From Burhinus oedicnemus (Eukaryota; Chordata; Aves; Charadriiformes; Burhinidae), in assembly GCA_008921705.1 (NCBI GenBank), contig VFFE01007724.1:3354127-3418126 (forward strand): a DNA stretch of 64,000 nt, in the 5' to 3' direction. The notes under the pieces were generated by a model, which ran no database searches, was not told where the DNA came from, and saw nothing but the letters and a program-made list of their open reading frames with translations. Positions 13,900 through 24,300 of this stretch are shown one piece after another (the first letter of the stretch is position 1; every line of letters starts with the position of its first letter). A program made the translations under genes and the position numbers.

Positions 13900-13995
13900 A
13901 ATTCTAGCTTTCTCTCAGAAGCTCTTTTTCCTGTACATACAACAAAAACTGAAGAGCTGGATCCTTCCTTCAGCCTGCATGAGACCATTGCAAAG
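13900..13995 (+). CDS. NAALADL2: NAALADL2 coding exon: end of peptidase-like domain
   Basis: This 96-nt exon encodes exactly 32 residues, phase 0 at both ends. It follows a pyrimidine-rich acceptor (ttctcacag) and ends AAAG before gtaaca. The translation starts NSSFLSEALF and ends DPSFSLHETIAK, which I recognise as NAALADL2, a type II membrane protein of the M28/transferrin-receptor-like family annotated as an inactive dipeptidase. In the active relative FOLH1 the last zinc-ligand histidine sits in a YHSVYET motif that should fall near the start of this segment. No histidine stands there, which agrees with the family member being catalytically dead (inference from an unrun alignment). The LHETIAK end corresponds to YHLTVAQ in FOLH1 and runs straight into the next exon. 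The reading frame is open into both flanks by chance, but the splice signals fix the exon. Confidence 0.9.
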
Positions 13996-14285
13996 GTAAC
14001 AGAAATAGAGATCTTATTTATACATACTTTCCTTCACATGGCCAAATTTGAACTTGTTAATAATTTTGAAAGATAAATTATTTTTTCCTGTGAATACTTT
14101 GAATGTAGTTAAAAGTCATGGAATTTTTTTCATTAGAATTCACCTTTGGAATATTCTTTACTGTTACGCTGGCCAGCTTGTGTGATCACAACACTTTTAT
14201 GTACAAATGCTTCATTTTATGTGATTCAGTTGTAGTTTGCATGGTTCACATTAAACTTAGTGACATGAGTGCAGGGCACTGAGCC

Positions 14286-14299
14286 CCACTAGGTGGCAG
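14286..14299 (+). promoter_or_regulatory. CTCF-type binding motif
   Basis: CCACTAGGTGGCAG matches the 14-base core of the vertebrate CTCF consensus (CCASYAGRKGGCRS) at every position, in forward orientation. It lies 290 bases downstream of the 13900-13995 exon. The sequence match is direct; occupancy and an insulator or loop-anchor role are inference. Confidence 0.6.
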
Positions 14300-15470
14300 G
14301 AAGTAGGAAGTTTGTTGCTGTCAATTTTGTCAGTGAAGAGGGCTCTCTGAGGGCACCTTCACATGCACAGATACTTGGTTTTATGAGCTGTCACAATGTT
14401 GCGTACATGGGAGGAAGGCTGGCCATCCCATGATTCTGGAGAGTGCTCTGCAGAGGGGACGCTCCCAAAGTTAATGTGTTCTGACTCCCCTCTTGTCGCT
14501 GCAGTATAATACTCCCTCCATGTTTTTTATTAATACAATCAAAATTACTCTGTGCTCTAAAGTGCTCTTTCTTCACTCTGTCCACTCGGCAAGACCTGTT
14601 TCTACAGAGACATGACTGCAAATGAGTCCAACTTAATGGATTCGTACACTTCTTATAATTGGATTTCTGATAAACCAGAGCTATGTAGACCTCACAAACA
14701 GATTTCTTTGTTTATTTGGAGTTACTTCTTTTGGAAAAGCAGCTGCTGTTGAACCATTTCTTTTGGCAACAACAAAAATAAATTCACAAAGATCAGCAAT
14801 GTGCAGATTTAGCATGTAGAGGGTTCAGCATCTTTAGCAAAACAGACAGTGACTGATCTTGGGGTTTTTAGGGGGTATTTTGTTTGTTTGTTCGCTTGGC
14901 TACTTTTTTAAAAAAAAAGGAGCACATATTCCTAGACATGGTTTTGAAGCTTGGCAGAGTGACAGTTAAGGAACAGTCACTAGACAAGAGTTTTCTCTGA
15001 AGCCCTTTCAATGGGATTGATGGGTTTTAAGTCATCCTTGATGCCGGAGTGACTGAAAAGATTCACCAGATTTCTTCCCAAAGACTGAGGGAAGTAGGTA
15101 TGTGACTATTTACTGCATAATTAATTTGTGATTTACTAATTAGTGTGTGATGGGCCATATGTAATCTGAATAATCTGTATTTTAGTATTTGCTCTATAAT
15201 GTTGACCAACAGAAAAATATTTATTAGATAGTTGACTTGAAGCATTTTGATCCTGTTTAAATCATTACGAATTATTTTAACTAGGTTCATTGAGCATTAC
15301 AATTTTCTTTGATAAAACTTGATGAAGATTGCACTGGGATATGACTATATTTCCATTTAACTTTTCCAACTCTAGCCCAGGATGCTTTTATAAAGATGAA
15401 TAGTACATGCAGGAGTGGAGTGAGATCCTCAGCTGGTAATTTTGTCATCTTTAACTTAGCTTAATTAATC

Positions 15471-15496
15471 TTAAAGTAGTTTCTTAAAGTAGTTTC
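15471..15496. repeat. 13-bp tandem duplication
   Basis: The unit ttaaagtagtttc occurs twice without mismatch, end to end. Slippage-type repeat. Confidence 0.85.
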
Positions 15497-15589
15497 TGAA
15501 TAGCTTGAAAAGCAAAAATTTTCTAAATTTTTACTCTTTTTTGTAGTTAGATAACCATGTTGTTACCTCTTGGTTCCCTCCACTCTCCC

Positions 15590-15800
15590 CCTCAAACTTT
15601 TTCTCAGAGTAACTAAGCCAGCCATTGTCTTTCATTTCCCCTGCGAGATGGACTTTCCTGTTCCAATTGGAAAGCATTTTCTTCAGGTGAATGTCCAGAA
15701 ATGTATGCAATATTTTATATAAGGCCTTAACATGGCTTTGTGTGGTAACACTTACCCAGCCTCATACGTGAAGTGACATCATATCACCTTTTGCTTGAGA
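15590..15800 (-). mobile_element. Old CR1-family LINE fragment
   Basis: Read on the + strand, the segment follows the reverse complement of the coding 3' part of ancient amniote CR1 elements as I remember it. Collinear landmarks are a 'tttcctgttccaatt' phrase, then 'ccagaaatgtatgcaatatt', then 'aaggccttaacatggctttg' (CR1: ...ccagaactgtatgcagtatt...gaggcctcaccatggcttt). All frames are broken. The ends are approximate. It is separate from the 18.5-kb fragment, which contains the same internal region itself. Confidence 0.5.
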
Positions 15801-18539
15801 AGATCTTCCTTCAGCCCTACATTTGATTGTGGTGGCTGCATGACTAGACTACAAGCAGCTGCATATGTAGTCTGAATTCTAAAGAGTCATTTTATTTTAA
15901 AAATTTGCTTTTTTAAACTGACACTGTTTTCCATGCTTTGGGCAACCTGGAAGGTTGCTGGGGCTTTGGTGGTGGCAGTGGTGGGTTTTCCTGTCTTCAT
16001 TATTGAAGCTCTAAGTAGGTCCTCTCTGTACTGCACATATAAATTCTCAGAGTGAGCCCTTTAAGGGAGAAAAAGCTTAATGAAGTTTTATTTCTTTAAA
16101 AAGAAAAAAGCACATATCAGTTTAGATTTGATGAAAACCTCTATAGATGTTAGATAAACTAAAAAAAAAGGAAATGTGAGTAACATGGAGATACGAATCT
16201 TTTAAACAATACCTATTCTACACCAGTCCATTGTTGATCCGTTATCCATGGTCAGTGTATGAGTGCTAGTAGAATTCCACATGTTATACTGTGCGCATGA
16301 TACATGATGCTTGCTACTTTTGACAATTTTTGGTTCTAGTAAAAAGTGGATTATTAAAAATTTTTTTGCATTTATCACTTACTGTATATATCTGATGGTT
16401 GTCTTTGAGTTAGTATATTAAAAATAAATAAGATAGGTTTTTATTTGAGTGAAGGAGAGAAGTGGATAAAAAAACTGAAACATATCCTGAAATACCATTT
16501 CATCTTGTATCTTTGAAAAAAGAGTTTTCTTGACTTTTATAGGGAAGCTAAAAGGAAAAACACTTTTTTTTTTGGACTTCTAAGTTGCAAAAGCAAGCTA
16601 TATTCATGAGACTACAGAAATTCTGATGCAATTCTCTGAACACATTGAAAACCTTACAGTTTGAGTGATGAAGACTTAGTTTCTTACTGAAGTCTTTAAA
16701 GTAAAAATATTACTTGGATATGGAATTTAAAGGAAATGCTGTAATTTAAATTTAGTTAACTAAGCACTCTTAATGCTATTCCTTAATCTGAAATTTTCAT
16801 GTTTTCATTGTGGTACTCTGAATAGATGAGGCCAAGTTATGTCTTCAAAAGATGAGAAATCTCTAGCTTTATAACAATTTACTCGTATTTGCAAAAACAA
16901 TCCATAGCGAGAAGTTAGCTTGTAGTTAGAATTTACACTCCTCATTTGGATTTAATGCTCCTCAACAGGTACACGCCAACTGAATATGTATGCTCCATTG
17001 CTATTGCAAGTAAAACAGGTATCATAACTGCTTCAGAAATTTTAACTTATAATTTCAAAGACTTTTCACACAAAACTTGTTTTCATGTTATAAGAAATTA
17101 AATATTCAAATATAATAAATTCAACATTTAATAATTTTCATTGGCTTTTTTCCTCAGAAATGGCTTGTGAAAATATTTGAAATTAACTTTTTATTCTTGA
17201 GACATATTTTTATTAGTCTTAAAATTTTTCAGATGATGAAAATGACATATTCTGACCAGCTGTATTCAGATACATATCTGGTTATTTTACCGCTATTTTA
17301 TCCAAATATCAAATATTCAAATCCTTGTTTACAGAACTAGAGTAGTACAAAACACTGTTAACCAGCTATAATGGCTTTGAAGACTATGAAAGTCATTGTC
17401 ATGTATCAAGTTTTCCATGATATTAGACTATAGAAGTTCAAATTGTAGGAAATTCAAGTTGAGGAAAGACCTGTGAGGTTTTGGAGATACGAATCTTGTA
17501 AAATAAATCCAAAATATTGTAGATCTTTAGTTGATAGCTTATTGTTAAGTAACATTCTACCATATCTGAACTAAAGATTTTTGATCATGAGAGGCCTGGT
17601 ACAAGCTGAGGCCTGGACCCAGGAAATAATGCAGTGTGTTCATACGTTAATGTAATTCCTTCTACTTCAATGATTGCTAGTTTGACTATGGTATCCATGT
17701 CCAATAAATAATTCATTTTTAAGAATAATTTTGGTCCCATTAGTAGTGCTTGTATTTTGTTTTCTGTGGAAAATCTTAATGGCCAAATAAAAGTCTGCTT
17801 AAAAAGGCAATAAATTGTTAAGTTTCATACCACTGAAAAAATCCATTTTCCATATGTAGAAGCATGTATTTTACAGCTGCTTATGCAAGAGACCTTGTGT
17901 TTAAAATTACAGTCTCGGTTCCTTTAGTGACCAGCTGAGACCTGAGCAGAATGATCTACATCTATTGGAACATGCACAGTAATTGCTATTTTTGAGACAC
18001 AGTTGGTATATATTTCTTGAAGCTATACTTACTTTATCATATCAAATTGAGGTTTGGAAACAGAAAATGTTGAATTCAATGCAAGAAGGCATACTGGTGC
18101 TGGATGGTGATTATTGTAAAAGGAATATTGACTTTACTAAATCAAGATTTATTCATTCAGATCTAGCAGTGAAGATGTTAACAGAGGTAAGATATCTGGA
18201 GAAAAAATTGAAATATATGAAAAAAACAAGTGTTACAAAGTCATATCTATCACCAAATTTCTTGTGTATTGATGGTTTTATAGTGAAGGCGGGTCTGACC
18301 TGGTTTGAGTCTTTTTTGTATATCCAAGAATATTAGATCTGGACAAACCAATTTGTTCTTGGTTGACATATAGCCTCCAGAGTAGGAATAGCCTCACCAG
18401 ATAAGAACAAAACTCCATTTGGTACAAAGGTCTACCGCTGGTAGTAATAAGTAGTAGATTCTTGGGGAATAAACATGTACAATCAGGGAATCATAGCACA
18501 GTACTTCCTCTGGTATACTTTCCCACTTAGTGTCAGTTG

Positions 18540-19300
18540 GCAGTGCGGTATTTCTTAGGCTCATAATTGCACCTCTACACCAGCACTGTTACATGTGTAG
18601 TTATCTATGCCCTTTTTAAATTCATTTGTATTCCGATTTCCATAACATCCCATAGCAACGTTTCCCACAGTTTAATTCCTTCCGCCCACCCCCCTGCCCT
18701 GCCTTACTTTAAACTTGCTGCTTGTTTATCTCACTAGGGTTTTTTATGCCTTTGGTATGAGAAATAATAAACAAACATGCTGTATTTACTTTCCAATACC
18801 AGTTGCTTTCCTTTCTAAACTCTGCTGTGTCTGAGTGTAGGGACCACTTTGAGCTGTCCTCAAAGGTACGTCGTTCCTGCCTGATAATACATTACCTCTG
18901 TGCTTATGCAGTTCTATGGCATCTCTTTTGCCTTAAGGTAATTAGAACTATGTACCATATTCAATGTCTTTAATCACTGTGGATGTATAGACTCTTTATG
19001 ACATTTTCTTCTCTAACCCTTCCTCAATAATCTTCAACATTCTATTGGTCTTTCAGACTGCTGTTGTCTATTAAGTATTCATGAAGTCTTGAATATTTCG
19101 CTCTTCAGTCATATGAGCTAATATATACATCCTGATTGTCTGTGTGTGCTCATAGGTTGTTTCCACCTCTGTGCATCACTTCATATTTTCCAACAATGAG
19201 CCTGCCATTTTTTAAGACCAGTGCTCAAATATTGTGGGATGCAGGTCAAGAAGTTCACAAAGAATGAGTATCTTTCAGTCTTGGTAGCAGCGGTGTGCTT
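18540..19300 (-). mobile_element. Ancient CR1 LINE remnant, about 0.75 kb
   Basis: The + strand follows the reverse complement of the ORF2 3' region of old amniote CR1 elements over many collinear landmarks: 'catcccatagcaacg...cccacag' (18649-18669), 'ttaaacttgctgcttgttta' (18709-18728), 'tatgagaaataataaacaaac' followed by 'tatttactttccaatacca', then 'agaactatgtaccatattca' (18945-18964), 'cttcaacattctattgg...gactgctg' (19031-19062), and 'gtgcatcacttcatattttccaacaatga...ctgccatttt' (19171-19211). The order and spacing agree with CR1 running on the minus strand. The copy is heavily mutated, its former coding frame has many stops, and both ends are approximate. This predates the young copy at 28.8 kb by a long time. 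Confidence 0.75.
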
Positions 19301-22300
19301 AGTGTTCCATTTGATGAAACTCACTGGCCCCTGCCTATCACTCGCAGTGTGCTTTGCTTGTTTGGCCACTGAATCTGGTGGAAAAGCTTATGCTGTTTTT
19401 GGCGGGAAATTATTTAAGGCTCTTCATCTCTCTGAGGGAAATAGGGCTTTAATGAATTTTTTTTCTATGTGAATGGCTTGATACTAACAATGGAAAAATT
19501 TCAACATAAATTTTTATGTAAGGTTCGGTGTAAGAACAAATAATCAGCTAATTGTCGCTTGTGCTGTCTGAAGACAGTAGTTACCTTAATTTCATGAACC
19601 CTTTGAAAAGTAGGAGATTGCTGAATGTGGCAGGTAAAATAAAAGTGAAATGTGGAGCTATTAAGGAGGTAGACCTGTAATCTTGAGTGTTTAGAAGATC
19701 TAGTTTGTCAGAACGGTTGTCAGATCAATTTATCTTAGATCTTGTTACTTTAAAGGTGAATTTAGGGTAGATTGCTGCAAGGCCCAGGCTGATCTGAAAG
19801 ATTCGGAGAAGAAAGAGAAATATGTAGGCTTCCTAGTGGTGAAGAACCAAGACATTCATTACAGCAGCATGTTGCAGTACAAAATTTAGTGGTATCTTAA
19901 GTGAGATTTGCAGACCTGGTAATTTCAAGTGTGTTTTATAGTACATATATCAAGTATTAAAATGGAGAAATGTGTGCCTGTGTGGCAGAGAATGGATTTT
20001 CCCACCAGACCAGAAGAAATCAGGTGATACTCCATTGTTATCAAACGCATACTCGGAAAAGTATGCACTATTTTTCAGTTTCATCACTGTTATTCAGCAC
20101 AGTGTTTCATGGTAACTAGTCAATTGGAGTTATTAACAAGTTTGAAAATACTTTTGTGTTATGAGGTATGCTCCACAGAGTAGCCTAATGAGACTCGGAT
20201 TATGCAGTTCTGAAAGCTTTAATGGCGATCCCCCGACAGGGAGTGCCACTGGAGCCACTTACCCAGTATCAGCCATGGAATGATAACGATCTTTTATTGA
20301 TTTTCACTTTGGCAGGCACCAAAGTGTTGAAAGGTATTCCAGAAGTGACATAATTGGTTTTATGATGAGTTATGGGTGCTGACAGATAACTCTTGAGAAA
20401 ATTATTAGTGATCCTGATTATTCTACACTTCAATTATGGAGCTACATAAAGTAGAACTAACTACCATAATGCAATTAAATAAAAGAGTAATAAGGAGGAA
20501 TGTTTCCATTTCTAGGGGAAATAAGGTTTTTTTTGTGTAACATACTGTAGTATTTCCTTTTTTTTTTAAATATAAACACTTCGAAGAAGATGACAGGCAA
20601 ATTCTTTTCTTGAAGCAAATGGAATGAGAAGTACTGGACTGCAGGACTGTTGATAAATGAAACTCACATTTTCACCACAGATAAGGTACAGCACAGGAAT
20701 GTTGATTTGAGGAATTCTCTAACGGGATCATACTGTTCTGTTCCTTTGAAGCATGGGAGGGATATATATTCCCATTTACCCATTGTCTAGTCCCATTTAT
20801 TCTCTAATACAAGAATAAGGAATATCCATTCATCTGGACAATGCAATGATATCCATAACTTTGGTAGTTCCTTTCTCTGTAATCTCCCTAAAAATCAAAA
20901 TCTGTGGCTTGGTGCATGCTACCTCTGCTAAATATTTTCATCTTCCTGCACGGTATCTACGAATGAGCTCTTTTTCTGTATGCTTCTGTACTGTAAAAGC
21001 TAAAAGTAACTATGGATATGTATATAACTGATACATGAGATTGCCATGAATTATTGAAATTACATTTATGAAATATAAGATAATACAACATATATAAATT
21101 AACATAAAGGTGGCGAACCCTTACCAATCCCAAAGACTGAGTGCGCAGATTTTGAATCAGTGGAATAATACTGTGAAGAACAGTATTAATCCTGTTTCCT
21201 GCCAGAGTTCAAAATCAAAACAAAATCTCATTGTAGTCGTCAACCAGCTTGAAATTTCTTTGCATTTCATTGAAGCATCTGTTGTAGTTTTGGCAGGGAT
21301 GCAATCCCTGTAATATCAAATGGAAACACTTTCACAAACCATCTACAGCGCCTCTATGCTGCAAAGTTTTACCAGAAACGTTTCTGCCAGCATATTATTA
21401 CTGGCATAGCTGTTTCAGCAGAGTACATTCGCATTCATGTGTTGTTCCCACTACAACATGCCCTTTCTGGTAACAGATTGTTCTTGAAAAAGCTGTGTGG
21501 CATTGTGCTTATGCATCCCAGTGGCCTCTGCATCAAGACAGCTGTACATCTGGATTTCCATTGATGCATCTTCCTTTTACATTTAAAAATTTCCTCTGTG
21601 TAGAACTAGAGGATTTTGCAGAATTGTTTAAGATTTCCAAACAGCGTGGACAGAATATTACTCCAGAGTTACAGCACTTAAAATGTTCAAGTGTTTGTGT
21701 GGCACATGCAGAATGTATCTGAAATATTTGGAAATCAAAAGTCTGATGCACCCAAGTATATTACATATCCAAGCCAAGCCCAGAAAACCCTTTATCCTTG
21801 GAAGGCCTGGGCAGATATATGGCAGCCTTCCCCTGCATCACTGTGTAGTATGCTAACTGGAAATTTTTGTTGTGTGCCATGATTTCCATCATGAAAATGT
21901 GACTCTTTGGAGTGCCAATTTTCACAGGTAATTTTTCCAGTTAACTTTATTCAGTGATGTATTCCTTTTGATGTAATTTTTAAAATTCCTATCTTCAATC
22001 GCATATGCCAGACTTTCATATCATTTCTCAGTCTCTTCATCATCATACCTCCAAAGACATGACTTCTGCACAGACCAACAGAACTCTCATCTCTTTTTAA
22101 AGACAAATTATGTTACGATTTCAAAACAAATTATCCAAGCCTCCAGCCTATAAACAGCAACGTGGACCAGGGGTAGGTGACAGAGATGCTGAATGAAGTT
22201 AACATAACAGAAGCACAGTTCTCAATGTGTGAAGTGAGAACCAAGCTGGGTGACCTGGTTAATATCCGTATTTGACACAATCTGCTGTTGATAGTGAATT

Positions 22301-22807
22301 TTTAGATGTGGAGTTTGACCTTGTTTTGAAGACATCAGAATTGTCTGCCGTATCATTTGGATGCTCTGTCACACATAAAAGCACCTGTATGGGTTTTTTT
22401 GCCTGAGAAATTGCAGGATGACTTGGAGCATCTCTTGATTTTTCTGTTTGTCCTCCCACAGCTGGCAGCAATTCATGGTGTTTCAGCACTTCTCATCTGC
22501 TGTAAGGCGATGTAGCAGTGTAGGTGCAGCATAATGCTAGATAGTCTCTCTGCAACTTAAAGGACCTGCTTTGCTTTACTGATCACTCTCTCGTATACTG
22601 GTTCTGAGCATCTTACTGGTATTTATGGCTTAATGGTACTTGAGATGTGCAACGCAGAACTGTATTGTCTGTGGCGACTCTCTGACTGAATTCACACAAC
22701 AAACTAGTCCAAATTTTTCTTCAAAGCAGCACAGGCATATTTCACAGAAATGGTTTGATTAAGCACATATTCTCTCAAGCACATAAGTGAGAGCTTTTGT
22801 TTTACCT

Positions 22808-23676
22808 TTACCCTTCTTGCATGGAAGAACATATAATCCAGTTCAAGCAGAGGGTAAACACAAACCTGCTGAAAACTCCCTCTGACAATGTGTATTTTAC
22901 TCTGTAGCTATTGTCAGCAGCAATAAAAACAAGAGCAAATCTGCTGATATAAACTGGCACAGTAACTTTGGGGATGCTGTATGAATTGTGGTGAACAGGG
23001 AAGTAACAGCATTCAAAGTTTTTAAAAAAAAAAAAAAAGCCTGTCTGGGGATTTTCTCAGCATTTGATGTGAAAGAGGTGACTTTGCTGCTAAAGGCATG
23101 AGGTGTTCTGACAGGCAGTCGTACTGTGTTTGCCCAGACAGCATATTCTCTATCTGCTGTAGCGGAGGTAGGGTGGATATGCTTGGAATTTTTCAGTAGT
23201 TCTCTGTTCCTAAAAGCAAGTAGCCTCAAGGACTCTTGCATTTTATACTTGAACTCTGATGGATAAAGACTAGGTAATAAAAATAAGTTGAAATTGCAGA
23301 ACCCCTGGTAAAAATTTGATGAACCAGCTGCACTGTCCGACACAACTCCACTTGGTTCAGTCAAGTGTTCAAAAACAACTCCATTCCACTACCCCCCTGA
23401 AATTTTCGACGTCTTTCCTGTTAATAACTCCTTCAAAATGAAAGAAGCATTACAGGACAGAACTAATTCAATTTCCTCCTGTGCTATTGGTTTGTGAAGT
23501 TGTGAAAAGATGTCAAGACTTGAGTATTCCAAGACTGTTTCTGGGCTTCTTTTTGAGTGGCTGGAATTTAATGTTTTCAGCTTAGAGAACTCTGACAACT
23601 GTGAAAATATCAAAATAACCAGGAAACTGTGGCTCCAATAAACAAGAGAAGCTGAATGAACAAGAAAACATAGCCG
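22808..23676 (-). pseudogene. Stop-poor antisense tract, possible decayed coding sequence
   Basis: On the minus strand one frame is open from 23676 to 22897 except for a single TAG at 23389-23391, about 260 codons. At the T15 tract on that strand (23038-23024) a second frame takes over and is open from 23020 to the TAA at 22808-22810. The hypothetical product begins with a hydrophobic stretch, and has a segment YSSLDIFSQLHKPIAQEEIE and, in the second frame, PKVTVPVYISRFALVFI. I do not recognise any family, and there is no poly-A tail or flanking repeat proving retroposition. Runs of this length can arise by chance in 64 kb, so this is a weak call: a decayed retrocopy or old mobile-element protein is possible, and plain non-coding intron is also possible. 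Confidence 0.2.
23024..23038. repeat. A15 homopolymer
   Basis: Fifteen A on the + strand (T15 on the minus strand), located inside the stop-poor antisense tract, exactly where the open minus-strand frame changes. It is a likely site of indels. Confidence 0.95.
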
Positions 23677-24190
23677 TCATCATTAGTAGCACGGTTTGTG
23701 TAGAAACCATTGCCATGGATTGTGTGTGTACAGTCCTAACTGTTCAGTTCTCTGACTCTCAGGAGGAAATTAATTCTACATTCCTTAAATCTTTTTGATA
23801 TTGCAGCAAGACTGTATGTTCTTTAAAAGAAGTTAGCATTGGCTTCTGTCGGAATGTTTCTTAACCAGATTGCTATTTAGAATGACACAGTTCCTCTTTT
23901 TAGACCTAAAGTTTACTCAGTTTCTCTCAAGATTTGTCTGTCAACTGTCAGTGAAAAAGGAAAAAAAAATGATTGCATCATTTTTCAAGCTGGAGTCGCA
24001 ATTTAAGTGAAGAAAGCAAATACATGTCAACTCCATCTGATCCAATCAAGCACAGGATAAACATCTAAGTTCATACATAATGTATCTTTTTAAATCTTAT
24101 GATGGAAACCCAAGATTGGTGTTGTTTATACATCTTACGAAAGACATTTTTTACTCCAAATTACAGCAATCTGAGTAAGCAAAAGAAGGT

Positions 24191-24300
24191 AAGGTAGGAA
24201 TGAGAGGAAGCATTGTTTAATCCCCATTTTATATATGAGAAAATTAAATACCATGGGTCAGAAATGGTACTTATAATAACTAAGCAACTACTTCATCTCC
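24191..24300. mobile_element. MIR-like CORE-SINE fragment
   Basis: The stretch 'aaggtagg...gtttaatccccattttatatatgagaaaattaaa' parallels the widely conserved MIR segment 'gaggtaggta...attatccccattttacagatgaggaaactga' (one strand of MIR). The spacing between the two landmarks is right. Divergence is high and the ends are guesses; an L2 or other CORE-SINE relative is possible. Confidence 0.5.

Noticed and set aside
17983..18336. Plus-strand ORF of 117 residues
   Set aside because: Leu/Lys/Tyr-rich, without domain, Kozak context, splice sites or homology that I recognise; the length is ordinary for AT-rich non-coding DNA.
21107..21130. 'aggtggcgaaccc' considered as a hAT transposon terminal inverted repeat
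   Set aside because: No matching inverted terminus or 8-bp target duplication was found on the other side of the antisense tract.
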